This document shows, piece by piece, positions 23,908-31,679 of a stretch of DNA of 44,489 bases; position 1 is the first letter of the stretch; each line of letters begins with the position of its first letter. This DNA comes from a virus: IMG/VR virus record IMGVR_UViG_3300005732_000014, positions 1 through 44,489 of that record. One strand, given 5' to 3'. The notes under the pieces were generated by a model. It made no database searches and had not been told where the DNA came from. It saw only the letters and a program-made list of their open reading frames with translations. The position numbers were made by a program, and so were the translations under genes.

Positions 23908-26043
23908 ATGGCGAAGAACAGCGTGATCGAGAAGACCGGCGACGGCACCACGATCCAGTGGGCCGTGAACTTCACTGATGGCTATATGGACGAGGCGCAC
24001 GTAACTGCGCAGGTCAACAACGAGGTCGATGGTGCAGGCAACGCGATTTACCGTACGATCACATTCATCTCTCCGGGTCTCCTGGAGGTTGGCGGTGGTG
24101 CGGCTGGCGTAGGTGAACCAATTGTTTTCCGGCGCACCACACCGATACAAACCACAATCAATAAATTCGCTGGTGCATCTGCGTTCTCCGCAGCTGCTGT
24201 AGACCAGTCGTTCCAGCAGGTATTGTTCGGTGTCCAGGAGGCACAGGATCAGCTAGAGGGAACGAAAGATCTTGAACAAGCAGTGAGCGCTGCAGCTGGT
24301 TCCCAGGTGATTGCCACAGCGGCGGCAGCCGAGGCGGTAGCCGCTGCAGGTTCCATCGAACCGTACGAAAATCGAGCGACCGCAGCCGCAGCCACAGTGG
24401 ACGGATCAGTTTCGCGGATCGCAGTTCTGACCCCGCACGGTATGATCCTACGATATGTCGAGACCGTTGTGGCTGACAGACGCATAGCCCTCACAACCAA
24501 TGGCGGTACGCGCTACTGGGAACCTGGGGATACGTTCATCTCGCCGCAACACTACGGAGAGAACACTACCCCCGGTACAACGAATATGATCGCGGCCCTC
24601 GACGCTATGACAGCAGCAGTCGCACACACACCGCTAATTGGCGTCGCATACCCGAATACGGCGGCGCTGTATTACGGTGCCAAGTTCTCCGCACCTACCA
24701 GAGTGGACTTCCTAGGCGAGCGGGTAAGTATTGACCGGCCTTGGGTGATCGGCGCCCTGGATGTTGACCACGATGGGGTATTTGATACCGGTCCTGGCGC
24801 TGTGTACGGAATGCACATCAGTAACGGGCGCCTGGACGTTCTGGACACCTTCGACGCGTCCGCACTGGCGACACATACGCACCCGACAGAGGGTCTAGTT
24901 ACGACCGTCCCAGGGTACGCGATGGTCATAGGTACGTACGAGCTGACCGATAAGCAGGTCGCACAGTCAAACCTGTTCTATGTGGATGGCGTGACCGTTG
25001 CAGACTCTTTCGAGATCGACTGCGCATTTCAGACCGGTGGGATCTACCCGATCAACACGAACCGGACGACCATTGGCGCAGCGCACATCTTCAACCTCGG
25101 TCAAGGCACATGGGGTATCACGACAGCCGTGTCCGACAAGATCCTCACACCGAACCACATTGGTAACTTCAACCCACAAGTTGGTGCACCGTTCCCTGCT
25201 GGAGGCGCTCAGTGTAAGAACCCAGAACTGCGTATCGAGCGCGTGTCGATCTCCGGGCGTAACCGACAGGCTGGTGTAGCCTTCCCAGGCGGACTGACTG
25301 ACCTGGACATGAACACTACGGCCATTGGTATCTACACAGCTGACTTCCACCTAATTGATCCTCTGATCACAGCCACGTCTGTTTCGATTGAGTTCGACAT
25401 GTTCCATAATGGGCAGTTCAGCGGCGGCCATCCTTGGGCGAATAGCATCATCTATGGGCCAGATTGCGCTAATGTGCAGACAGAGAACGGCTACTGGGAC
25501 ACAACCGACGTGGTCATGTACTCTTTCAACCACATCCTGGACGGGTGTAGCTTCGGCGCAGGATCAAAGAACCTCCGCCTAGTTGCGACACAGGCTGGTG
25601 AGGACGCAGACGGTCTGGTTATCACTGGCGGTCGCCTGTACAACTCCGCGACTATCGTGTACGCTACCGAGGGCTCAGGCTCGTGGTTAGCTGCTAACCA
25701 GCGCAAGTGTACGATCCTCATGTACTCCGAGCAGGACGATATCGACGCTCTCCAGCTGAGTAATAAGCTGCGTGTCGACGGCGACGGTATCCTGCACATG
25801 AGCAGAGACGGGACCACTGGGGCGTACATGGGTACATCCGTTGAAGGCGAGTTCCTGATCGTGCCGTACAGCGGCGGAGTTTCCAAAGAGCAGGATCAGA
25901 TCCGCTTCGATACTACACACGACGCATGGCGCATCGGTTCGCCGTTCTCAACAGGTAAGGGATACATTATGACGGCACCGAACGGTACGGATTACAAAGT
26001 CACCATGGGTAACGGTGGCGTGTTTGTGATCGCAGCCTTGTAA
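23908..26043 (+). CDS. Tail fibre / tailspike with T7 gp17-like N-terminus
   Basis: 711 residues. Residues 1-130 match the pattern of the T7 gp17 N-terminal attachment domain (YMDEAHVTAQVNNEVDG, PIVFRRTTPIQ, AAAVDQSFQQVLFGVQEAQDQL), then an Ala-rich helical stretch. From about residue 150 the protein changes to a repetitive beta-rich body (GTRYWEPGDTFI, later GNGGVFVIAAL) that suits a beta-helix spike. Residues such as HYGENTTPGTTNMIAALDA resemble the start of pectate-lyase-like spikes, so depolymerase activity is possible but not shown. It has its own promoter at 23874. Confidence 0.9.
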   Translation: MAKNSVIEKTGDGTTIQWAVNFTDGYMDEAHVTAQVNNEVDGAGNAIYRTITFISPGLLEVGGGAAGVGEPIVFRRTTPIQTTINKFAGASAFSAAAVDQSFQQVLFGVQEAQDQLEGTKDLEQAVSAAAGSQVIATAAAAEAVAAAGSIEPYENRATAAAATVDGSVSRIAVLTPHGMILRYVETVVADRRIALTTNGGTRYWEPGDTFISPQHYGENTTPGTTNMIAALDAMTAAVAHTPLIGVAYPNTAALYYGAKFSAPTRVDFLGERVSIDRPWVIGALDVDHDGVFDTGPGAVYGMHISNGRLDVLDTFDASALATHTHPTEGLVTTVPGYAMVIGTYELTDKQVAQSNLFYVDGVTVADSFEIDCAFQTGGIYPINTNRTTIGAAHIFNLGQGTWGITTAVSDKILTPNHIGNFNPQVGAPFPAGGAQCKNPELRIERVSISGRNRQAGVAFPGGLTDLDMNTTAIGIYTADFHLIDPLITATSVSIEFDMFHNGQFSGGHPWANSIIYGPDCANVQTENGYWDTTDVVMYSFNHILDGCSFGAGSKNLRLVATQAGEDADGLVITGGRLYNSATIVYATEGSGSWLAANQRKCTILMYSEQDDIDALQLSNKLRVDGDGILHMSRDGTTGAYMGTSVEGEFLIVPYSGGVSKEQDQIRFDTTHDAWRIGSPFSTGKGYIMTAPNGTDYKVTMGNGGVFVIAAL

Positions 26044-26048
26044 CAATG

Positions 26049-26070
26049 AGCAAGGGCCGCCTACGGGCGG
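26049..26070 (+). terminator. Hairpin after the tail fibre gene
   Basis: GGGCCGCC pairs with GGCGGTCCC (one bulged T) around a TACG loop, giving eight base pairs closed by a UNCG-type tetraloop. The following bases (ACACACAACA) contain no U-run, so this is either a weak terminator or an RNA-stability element between the fibre and lysis/terminase messages. Confidence 0.5.
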
Positions 26071-26100
26071 TCCCACACACAACAGAAAGGAGGTCATTCG

Positions 26101-26322
26101 ATGGCCGACCCAATCAATGACCTAAACCGTACGCTCGGTAGCATCGCCAGCGACGTGAAGCACATTCTGCGAGCGCAGCAGGTTTCCATTGAGCGCACCG
26201 AGAAGCTAGAAGACCGCGTACGCGCCCTGGAAGGCTTCCGCTGGAAACTCGTAGGCATGGTAACCGCGATCCCTACTGGTATCTCCCTGTTCACAATGTA
26301 CGCGCGGGGTATGTTCCATTGA
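26101..26322 (+). CDS. XhlA-like membrane protein, candidate holin
   Basis: 73 residues. The N-terminal 50 form a coiled coil (LNRTLGSIASDVKHILRAQQ, ERTEKLEDRVRALEG), then FRWKLVGMVTAIPTGISLFTM makes one membrane span ending near the C-terminus. This is the layout of XhlA-type lysis-associated proteins, where EGxxxW leads into the span. The position between tail fibre and terminase is that of the T7 holin gp17.5. A strong RBS (AAAGGAGGTCATTCG) precedes ATG 26101. Holin activity is inferred from layout and place only. Confidence 0.7.
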   Translation: MADPINDLNRTLGSIASDVKHILRAQQVSIERTEKLEDRVRALEGFRWKLVGMVTAIPTGISLFTMYARGMFH

Positions 26323-26678
26323 GCGCCTCACATAACAAGCTATCGGCCCTACATGAGGCCGTAGCAGACGCAATGTCGAATGCGCTCGACGCAGAGCGCT
26401 CTCGCATCGAGAAAACCAAAGAGCTGTACGAGACACCGCTGACAGAAATGGATGAGGACTCTGCTAAGTCACTGGTATCCGCACTGTCCCTTGCACCGAC
26501 CGCGCGCGTTGATACCGGCCTGTTCCGAGTTGTGTCCGCGTTCCTGAAAGACAACGATATCACAGCTGATCCGGCAAGCGGCTCAGAAACAATGAACGAG
26601 ATGCACAAACGGTTACAGGCGCTCCGTGAAAAGAAGCGGAACACTGACGACCCGTTCTCGGACGTCCCACACCATTGA
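26319..26678 (+). CDS. Small terminase subunit (T7 gp18-like), TTG start
   Basis: 119 residues. There is no ATG until codon 19; the best start is TTG 26319, which overlaps the previous stop as TTGA, with GGGGT upstream. The protein is helical (LHEAVADAMSNALDAE), and the middle part TPLTEMDEDSAKSLVSALSLAP is followed by FRVVSAFLKDNDI, as in small terminases of T7-like phages. It would recognise the concatemer and load the large subunit, whose gene follows at once. Confidence 0.85.
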   Translation: MSASHNKLSALHEAVADAMSNALDAERSRIEKTKELYETPLTEMDEDSAKSLVSALSLAPTARVDTGLFRVVSAFLKDNDITADPASGSETMNEMHKRLQALREKKRNTDDPFSDVPHH

Positions 26679-26690
26679 TAGGAGGCCAGT

Positions 26691-28511
26691 ATGGCTTTTA
26701 AAAGAGAAAGTACCGAGCAGGCGTTAGCACGCTGGGAAACACTCAAAGAGGTTCAGCTGGCCTATCCGACATTCACACCGTTCCTAGAGGACTGTATGGA
26801 GTACCTGGGTTTCAAGTGCTCCTGGGTCCAGAAGGATATCGGGCACTATCTAGAGCATGGTCCGCTGTATCGGATGATCCAGGCGCAGCGCGGGCAGGCC
26901 AAGACGACTATCACTGCGATCTACGCTGTGTGGCGGCTTATACACGACCCTACGACCAGGATCGTAATCTTGTCTGCTGGCGAGAACATGGCCTCTCAGA
27001 TTAGCACCTTGATCATCCAACTGATCGCAGGTATAGATTTCCTAGAGGTGTTGCGACCCGATAGAGCAGCTGGTGACCGGGCATCCCGCGAGAACTACGA
27101 CGTACACTACAGCCTAAAAGGCCCAGATAAGTCGCCCAGTATCGCGTGCTTCGGTGCAACGTCTACTGTCCAGGGTTCGCGTGCCGATCTGCTCATTGCG
27201 GACGACATTGAGAGCTACAAGAACAGCAGGACGCCTGTGCAGCGGGAAGTCCTCACAGACATCACCCGCGACTTCACATCCATCTGCTCTACCGGCGATA
27301 TCATTTACCTCGGTACACCTCAGTCGGTTGACAGCATCTACAACGCCCTACCTTCCCGTGGGTACGATATCCGCATCTGGACCGGGCGCTTCCCAACTAA
27401 AGAAGAAATCCCGAACTACAACGGGTTCCTGGCGCCGCGCATCATGCAGATCGTAAAGGCGCGACCTGAACTGCAGACTGGTGGTGGTCCAATGGGCGAC
27501 CGTGGCCAAGCAATCGACAGCGTCATCGTCCCAGAGGATAAGATGGTCGCCAAGGAGATCGACCAGGGCCCAGCGTTCTTCCAGCTACAGCACATGCTGG
27601 ACACTGCGCTCATGGACGCCGGTCGTTACCCGCTTAATCCTGGGAAGATCTTCTTCGCGGACCTCCGAGACAGCACCAAGGCACCTCTTGACATGCAGCT
27701 GTACCGGGATCGCAAGATGTTGATCCCTGTACCTGCGCAGTTCCCAATCCAGCTCGACTACCACCTAGTTCCACACATGGGCACAGAGTTCGGGAAATAC
27801 AGCCAGACCTACATGTACGTTGACCCGGCGGGCGGCGGGCAGAATGGCGATGAAACCGCATACGCAATCGTTCGCGAAGCAGCGGGTAAAATCTTCGTAG
27901 TGAAGGTCGGCGCAGTTCCCGGCGGTCTCGGAGAGAAGCCTCTAAAGACCCTGGTAGACATCGCCATACGCTTCGGCGTGGACAACATGGGTATCGAAGA
28001 GAACTTCGGTAAGGGTGCCCTTAGCAGCGTACTTACGCCGCTGCTGCATAAGGCGACAGAGGAGCACCGCCGTACGCCCATCGGGATAGAGGACATCTGG
28101 GAGACCGGTCAGAAGGAGCTCAGGATCATCGACATCCTGGAACCAGTGATCGAGAACGGGCGCCTGATCATGGACGAGCAGGTTATCGAGGACGACTGGG
28201 AAGAATGCCAGAAATATGCTGTGCAGGACCGTCCAGTATTCAGCCTGTTCTATCAAATGGCTCGGATCACTCGCGACCGCAACTGCCTGATCCACGATGA
28301 CCGCTTGGATGCACTAGCATCCGCTGTTAGATACTTCGTACTAGCACTGCAGAAAGACAAGGACAAGGCCCTGAACAAAGCAAAGCAGGACGCCTACAAT
28401 CAGATGGTGCGCAACCCCCTTGGTATGCCATCAGCACACGCTAACTCGGCAACACTGCCGGGACAGAAGACAGAAAACACCTTCCACAACATGATCACAA
28501 GGAGATTTTGA
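26691..28511 (+). CDS. Large terminase subunit (T7 gp19-like)
   Basis: 606 residues (T7 gp19 has 586). The ATPase half has a Walker A-like QAQRGQAKTT near residues 63-72 and a Walker B RADLLIADDIES. The nuclease half shows MYVDPAGGGQNGDETAYAIV, IGIEENFGKGA and HDDRLDALASAVRYF with acidic metal ligands. It packages DNA through the portal and cuts concatemers. It stands directly after the small subunit and has RBS TAGGAGGCCAGT. Confidence 0.97.
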   Translation: MAFKRESTEQALARWETLKEVQLAYPTFTPFLEDCMEYLGFKCSWVQKDIGHYLEHGPLYRMIQAQRGQAKTTITAIYAVWRLIHDPTTRIVILSAGENMASQISTLIIQLIAGIDFLEVLRPDRAAGDRASRENYDVHYSLKGPDKSPSIACFGATSTVQGSRADLLIADDIESYKNSRTPVQREVLTDITRDFTSICSTGDIIYLGTPQSVDSIYNALPSRGYDIRIWTGRFPTKEEIPNYNGFLAPRIMQIVKARPELQTGGGPMGDRGQAIDSVIVPEDKMVAKEIDQGPAFFQLQHMLDTALMDAGRYPLNPGKIFFADLRDSTKAPLDMQLYRDRKMLIPVPAQFPIQLDYHLVPHMGTEFGKYSQTYMYVDPAGGGQNGDETAYAIVREAAGKIFVVKVGAVPGGLGEKPLKTLVDIAIRFGVDNMGIEENFGKGALSSVLTPLLHKATEEHRRTPIGIEDIWETGQKELRIIDILEPVIENGRLIMDEQVIEDDWEECQKYAVQDRPVFSLFYQMARITRDRNCLIHDDRLDALASAVRYFVLALQKDKDKALNKAKQDAYNQMVRNPLGMPSAHANSATLPGQKTENTFHNMITRRF

Positions 28512-28512
28512 C

Positions 28513-28896
28513 ATGGCACAAGCAAAGAAAACCGAAGAAGTCGCAGACCTGAACCCACGCAGCGTGAAGTTCAACGTGAAAGCCACCCCACTCGTCCGTG
28601 AAGCACGCGCTGTGTTGCTCCGGGCCATCGTAGGGGCCAAGGGTCGCGAGGCAGACCTAGACGGCCTGGTGGACACCCTGGATGTCCTGAAAGACTACCT
28701 CGTCGCACGCGGTAAGCGCGACGTTGCGAAGCGCAAGTCCGACGCTGAGCAGGCACGCAAGTCTGCCGAGATGGCGCAGGCGATGCTTGACAATCAGCGC
28801 ATGATCACAGCAAAGCACGACGTTGTGCAGGCCAACAAAGGCCTCAGTGCTGCTAAGAAGAAACTCAAAGATCTGACTGAGCGTCAGTCCGCGTAA
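28513..28896 (+). CDS. Coiled-coil protein after terminase
   Basis: 127 residues, strongly charged, with long helical stretches (KRDVAKRKSDAEQARKSAEM, VVQANKGLSAAKKKLKDLTE). It starts one base after the terminase stop, with RBS AAGGAGATTTTGAC. T7 carries the Rz spanin just before gp19, but this protein has no membrane segment or signal, so a spanin role is unlikely. A minor virion or assembly helper is possible. Function unknown. Confidence 0.8.
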   Translation: MAQAKKTEEVADLNPRSVKFNVKATPLVREARAVLLRAIVGAKGREADLDGLVDTLDVLKDYLVARGKRDVAKRKSDAEQARKSAEMAQAMLDNQRMITAKHDVVQANKGLSAAKKKLKDLTERQSA

Positions 28897-28920
28897 CCCG
28901 AACATCATAGGAGCACCCGC

Positions 28921-30717
28921 ATGACCGTACGAGATATTCAAGCACCGCCAGCACTCTGGCGTATGGCCCCAGCGGGGCTACCATTCGGACGTAACGACGT
29001 GGACACCGTGTTACAGCGACCAGCGGAGATCGACATCTACCCAGGCGCAGGCACTTACACGATTAACTCGGTTGAGTACCCATTCGAGGAGGTTCTCACA
29101 TTCACTGGGCCGGAGGGTAGAACGTACACCAACTCTGAGGGGGATGTTGTATCAGCAGGTTTGGATGAACCACGCACCGGACACAACGTGTGGGAAGGTG
29201 GCCAGCTGGTTGCTGATGGTATCGCGGTATGTTCCGAGGAGAGGACGAACCTGGCAATATACAGCGAAAATCTGGTCAATTGGCCAAGTGACAACGGTGC
29301 CACAGTAACGCAGCAGGGGACGCTCGGTGGAGCCCCGGCATTCCTCATATCCGATCAAACAGACTCATATGGGCGTGTAAACCAGAACGTAGGACCACTC
29401 GGAGATGGTGAATTCACCTGTCAGATGCGTGTTGCAAAAACAGGTGCCCAGGAAAACGCCTTTGGGTTCCGCGTCACTTTCACTGCCGATGGTGTAGTAC
29501 AGTTGCCCGGTCTTTCTTTCGACACGGAGACAGGGGCTGTGATCAACAGTTGGAACGCGCGTGTCATTGAAAAAGAGGTTAATGATTGCGGTGATTATTG
29601 GCTTGCTTGGTTCTCTTTTGATACTACCGGGATAGGCGCCAACGACGTCAAAGTTCAGGTGTTTCCTGCGCATAATCGTCTGGGTGGCGTCGCTACTTCT
29701 ACTTTGACAGGTACGCATCGTTGTACTGCATTTCATGTGAATGACGGGCGTTACCCGCAGGACTACATCAAAACAGAAGCAGCGCCAGTAACACTCACCG
29801 GTGAGACTATACAGATCGACCCGGTGACACTGGTCGATGCTGTTGGGGTGTTTGGTACTGAGCTTGTCGTAAACTCCGATGGTTCCGACGGCACAGCTGG
29901 CTGGTATGGTCGGTATGCTGGTGATATATACGAAAATGTTGTATCCAGCGTTGACGGTCGTCTTCGATCTACCCTGTCCGATGGATCGGATGGCAACCCG
30001 GCAATCATTCAGGAAATCACTGGCCTCACTATTGGTCAAACGTATTCAGTCAGTGGCTCTGCTTATATATCGCCGGAGGCAAGTGGCGGATACTTTCGCG
30101 TAACCGAGCAATCCGACCTTGGGAACGGAATTCCGTTTCAGGAATATATCTCCGGCGGTGATGAAGTAGATGGGCTATTTGTTGCAACGTCTACCACAAT
30201 GTATCTCGGCGTGGTGTCCTTGACTGGCTCTATCGGCGGCTACGCCGAAATAGAAGATCTGACTGTGAGATCTGTAACTATGCCATCCGCGTTGTCCATT
30301 GCCGTACAAGGACGGATGACCTATGAAGATGATGGGATTAACCCGCAGGTCCGCATGGTTCTATGTCAGGCAGATGCCAGCAACCGTATCCGGCTCCAGA
30401 TCAACACAACAGATGTGCGTACAGGACAAGCTGTTGCTTTCAGTCAGTCTGGCGGTGTTGCCAATTCTGCGCTTGCAGCAGCAGACGCGTATGAACCTGG
30501 TTTGGATGTTGCTTTCTCTATAGCGATGCTCTGTAGTGCAGACACTGTAAACGCCGCACATGAGGGCACGCTGTTCTCAGAAGCTAGCACAGCAGGTCTG
30601 CCAAATCTCATGGGCTCGGCTTTACAGATCGCTACCACATTTACTGGCACCATCTACCGTATCCGCGTATGGGCGCATAACATCGGCGACGCGAACCTCG
30701 TCGAATATTCAACTTAA
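28921..30717 (+). CDS. Second tail-associated, receptor-binding-type protein
   Basis: 598 residues, beta-rich throughout. SEERTNLAIYSENLVNWPSD, followed by a VTQQGTLGGAPAFLISD stretch, is the start of the jelly-roll carbohydrate-binding-like modules that are frequent in phage receptor-binding proteins. A second such module with GLTIGQTYSVSGSAYIS begins near residue 360. The gene lies after terminase, away from the first fibre, with the small beta protein at 30729. Codon use changes at about 29490-30620 to many T-ending codons, so part of it may have come by recombination. RBS ATAGGAGCACCCGC. Confidence 0.8.
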   Translation: MTVRDIQAPPALWRMAPAGLPFGRNDVDTVLQRPAEIDIYPGAGTYTINSVEYPFEEVLTFTGPEGRTYTNSEGDVVSAGLDEPRTGHNVWEGGQLVADGIAVCSEERTNLAIYSENLVNWPSDNGATVTQQGTLGGAPAFLISDQTDSYGRVNQNVGPLGDGEFTCQMRVAKTGAQENAFGFRVTFTADGVVQLPGLSFDTETGAVINSWNARVIEKEVNDCGDYWLAWFSFDTTGIGANDVKVQVFPAHNRLGGVATSTLTGTHRCTAFHVNDGRYPQDYIKTEAAPVTLTGETIQIDPVTLVDAVGVFGTELVVNSDGSDGTAGWYGRYAGDIYENVVSSVDGRLRSTLSDGSDGNPAIIQEITGLTIGQTYSVSGSAYISPEASGGYFRVTEQSDLGNGIPFQEYISGGDEVDGLFVATSTTMYLGVVSLTGSIGGYAEIEDLTVRSVTMPSALSIAVQGRMTYEDDGINPQVRMVLCQADASNRIRLQINTTDVRTGQAVAFSQSGGVANSALAAADAYEPGLDVAFSIAMLCSADTVNAAHEGTLFSEASTAGLPNLMGSALQIATTFTGTIYRIRVWAHNIGDANLVEYST

Positions 30718-30728
30718 GGAGCTAAACA

Positions 30729-31001
30729 GTGGCTACTACTTCCATCATCACAAAGACGTCCGTTGTCCCTGACGGTGTCTACTCGCAGCTACCCGTGTAT
30801 CCGAACACCACCCTGGTGATCTACGCGGTCGAGGCGGACATCCGGGTTGTCTGTGGACAGCCTGATCTAGCATCTGCCTCCGACGCGAACTCGTTCCTGC
30901 TCCCGGCAGGTTCGGCCTTGGATATGACACCGGCGCCCAAAGGCCCAGTGTTCGTGAAGACCACCACTCCAGGCGCCACCGCCTCGTACTGGTGGTCCTG
31001 A
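30729..31001 (+). CDS. Small beta-rich protein, possibly tail-associated (GTG start)
   Basis: 90 residues from GTG 30729 (AAGGAGCTAAACA before it). Mostly short strands: VYSQLPVYPNTTLVIYAVEA, DIRVVCGQPDL, PVFVKTTTPGATASYWWS. There is no signal or membrane span. It follows the receptor-binding-type gene by 11 bases and ends the late block, so a decoration or tail-tip role is possible. No family is recognised. Confidence 0.75.
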   Translation: MATTSIITKTSVVPDGVYSQLPVYPNTTLVIYAVEADIRVVCGQPDLASASDANSFLLPAGSALDMTPAPKGPVFVKTTTPGATASYWWS

Positions 31002-31031
31002 CACCGCGCACTAATCGCGTATAACACCGCT

Positions 31032-31073
31032 CTCAGCGCCTCTGTAGCCATCTAGGCTATGGTTGGTGCTGAG
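31032..31073. terminator. Long hairpin at the end of the late gene block
   Basis: CTCAGCGCC (31032-31040) pairs with GGTGCTGAG (31065-31073, one G-U pair). Inside it TAGCC (31045-31049) pairs with GGCTA (31055-31059). The 14 base pairs lie 31 bases after the last late gene. No U-run follows on either strand, so whether it terminates the phage polymerase or marks an RNA processing point is open. It can also fold in a transcript of the minus strand arriving from the 31594 promoter. Confidence 0.6.
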
Positions 31074-31237
31074 GCACCTCTACATGCGCTCAGAACGGCG
31101 TATATCAAGCCTGCGAGTACAAAACAGATAGATCCTCTGACTACCTGCCTGGGTTATCGACCCGGTATGAAAAATGAAATATTTTCGCGAGGGGGCATCT
31201 ATACAAACTAGCTTCCCGATTTCCCCCATAGGGCCTC

Positions 31238-31266
31238 TTGACAATCAGCATGTGTGAGCCTATTCG
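31238..31266 (+). promoter_or_regulatory. Possible host sigma70 promoter for early genes
   Basis: TTGACA (31238-31243), 17 bases, then TATTCG (31261-31266). The -35 box is perfect and the -10 box weak (three or four matches). It is upstream of the putative RNA and the accessory genes, where a T7-like phage needs host promoters. The stretch 31074-31237 before it shows no gene. Confidence 0.4.
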
Positions 31267-31409
31267 CGCGCGCGTGTGCGCTTTCTATCTATCATCATGG
31301 TAGGCAGGGGGCAGGGTGCATGGCATGGCCTGTGGTCAAGCTGAGCATACAGCCTATGGTATCTAGGAATGGTCGCACGGTCGTTCGCTCTGCTCACTGT
31401 GCTCCACAT

Positions 31410-31514
31410 TCATTCTCTTGCTCGTGGGCTATCTATATCTTTTGTCTTATGGTCTGTATGTTGGTCATCATCATCTATATTCATCATCCTATATGTATGC
31501 TTGGCTATGGTCAT
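31410..31514 (-). CDS. Possible antisense small ORF (34 aa)
   Basis: On the minus strand, about 70 bases after the start of the 31594 promoter, an ATG (31514) opens 34 codons: MTIAKHTYRMMNIDDDDQHT at the N-terminus, then a hydrophilic tail with KTKDID and a stop at 31410. AGGAAC lies about 10 bases upstream. The minus strand is purine-rich here, as coding strands of this phage are. It is short and without known family, so it may also be only part of an antisense RNA. Confidence 0.35.
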   Translation of the reverse strand: MTIAKHTYRMMNIDDDDQHTDHKTKDIDSPRARE

Positions 31515-31575
31515 AGCTCTTGTTCCTCATCACCTGTCGGAACGCTTTGCTTGAAACTGATACTGAGAGCGTATC

Positions 31576-31594
31576 TGTCCTATAGTAGTGTCAC
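31576..31594 (-). promoter_or_regulatory. Phage RNA polymerase promoter on the minus strand
   Basis: Read on the minus strand the bases are GTGACACTACTATAGGACA: the first 17 match the 9139 and 12729 promoters exactly. It is the only copy in this orientation. It would start a transcript near 31580 running leftwards through 31.0-31.58 kb, antisense to any host-driven early transcript. A role in replication initiation, as T7 promoters have, is another possibility. Confidence 0.85.
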
Positions 31595-31604
31595 ATATAG
31601 GTCA

Positions 31605-31679
31605 GAGTAGGTAATAGCTCTATAAATATCCTTATAGTTCATAGGCTTATAAGAAATACGGCTATCTATGTCATTTTTA
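31605..31679. other. AT-rich stretch between reverse promoter and ornate RNA
   Basis: About 75 bases unusually rich in A and T for this genome, with repeated TATAA/TTATA words (TATAAATATCCTTATAG). I see no gene and no clear -35/-10 pair. Beside a phage promoter, such a stretch could be an origin-unwinding site; this is inference. Confidence 0.35.

Noticed and set aside
31588-31607. Plus-strand TCACATATAGGTCAG as a phage promoter for the structured RNA
   Set aside because: Only TATAGG fits; upstream recognition bases match in about 2 of 10 positions. It lies over the strong reverse promoter and looks like a by-product of its symmetry.
31254-31610. 118-codon plus-strand frame in the gene-free region
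   Set aside because: The product is an odd mix of Cys, His, Ile and Ser; there is no RBS, the plus strand is pyrimidine-rich here, and the frame runs through the reverse promoter. It is best read as chance.
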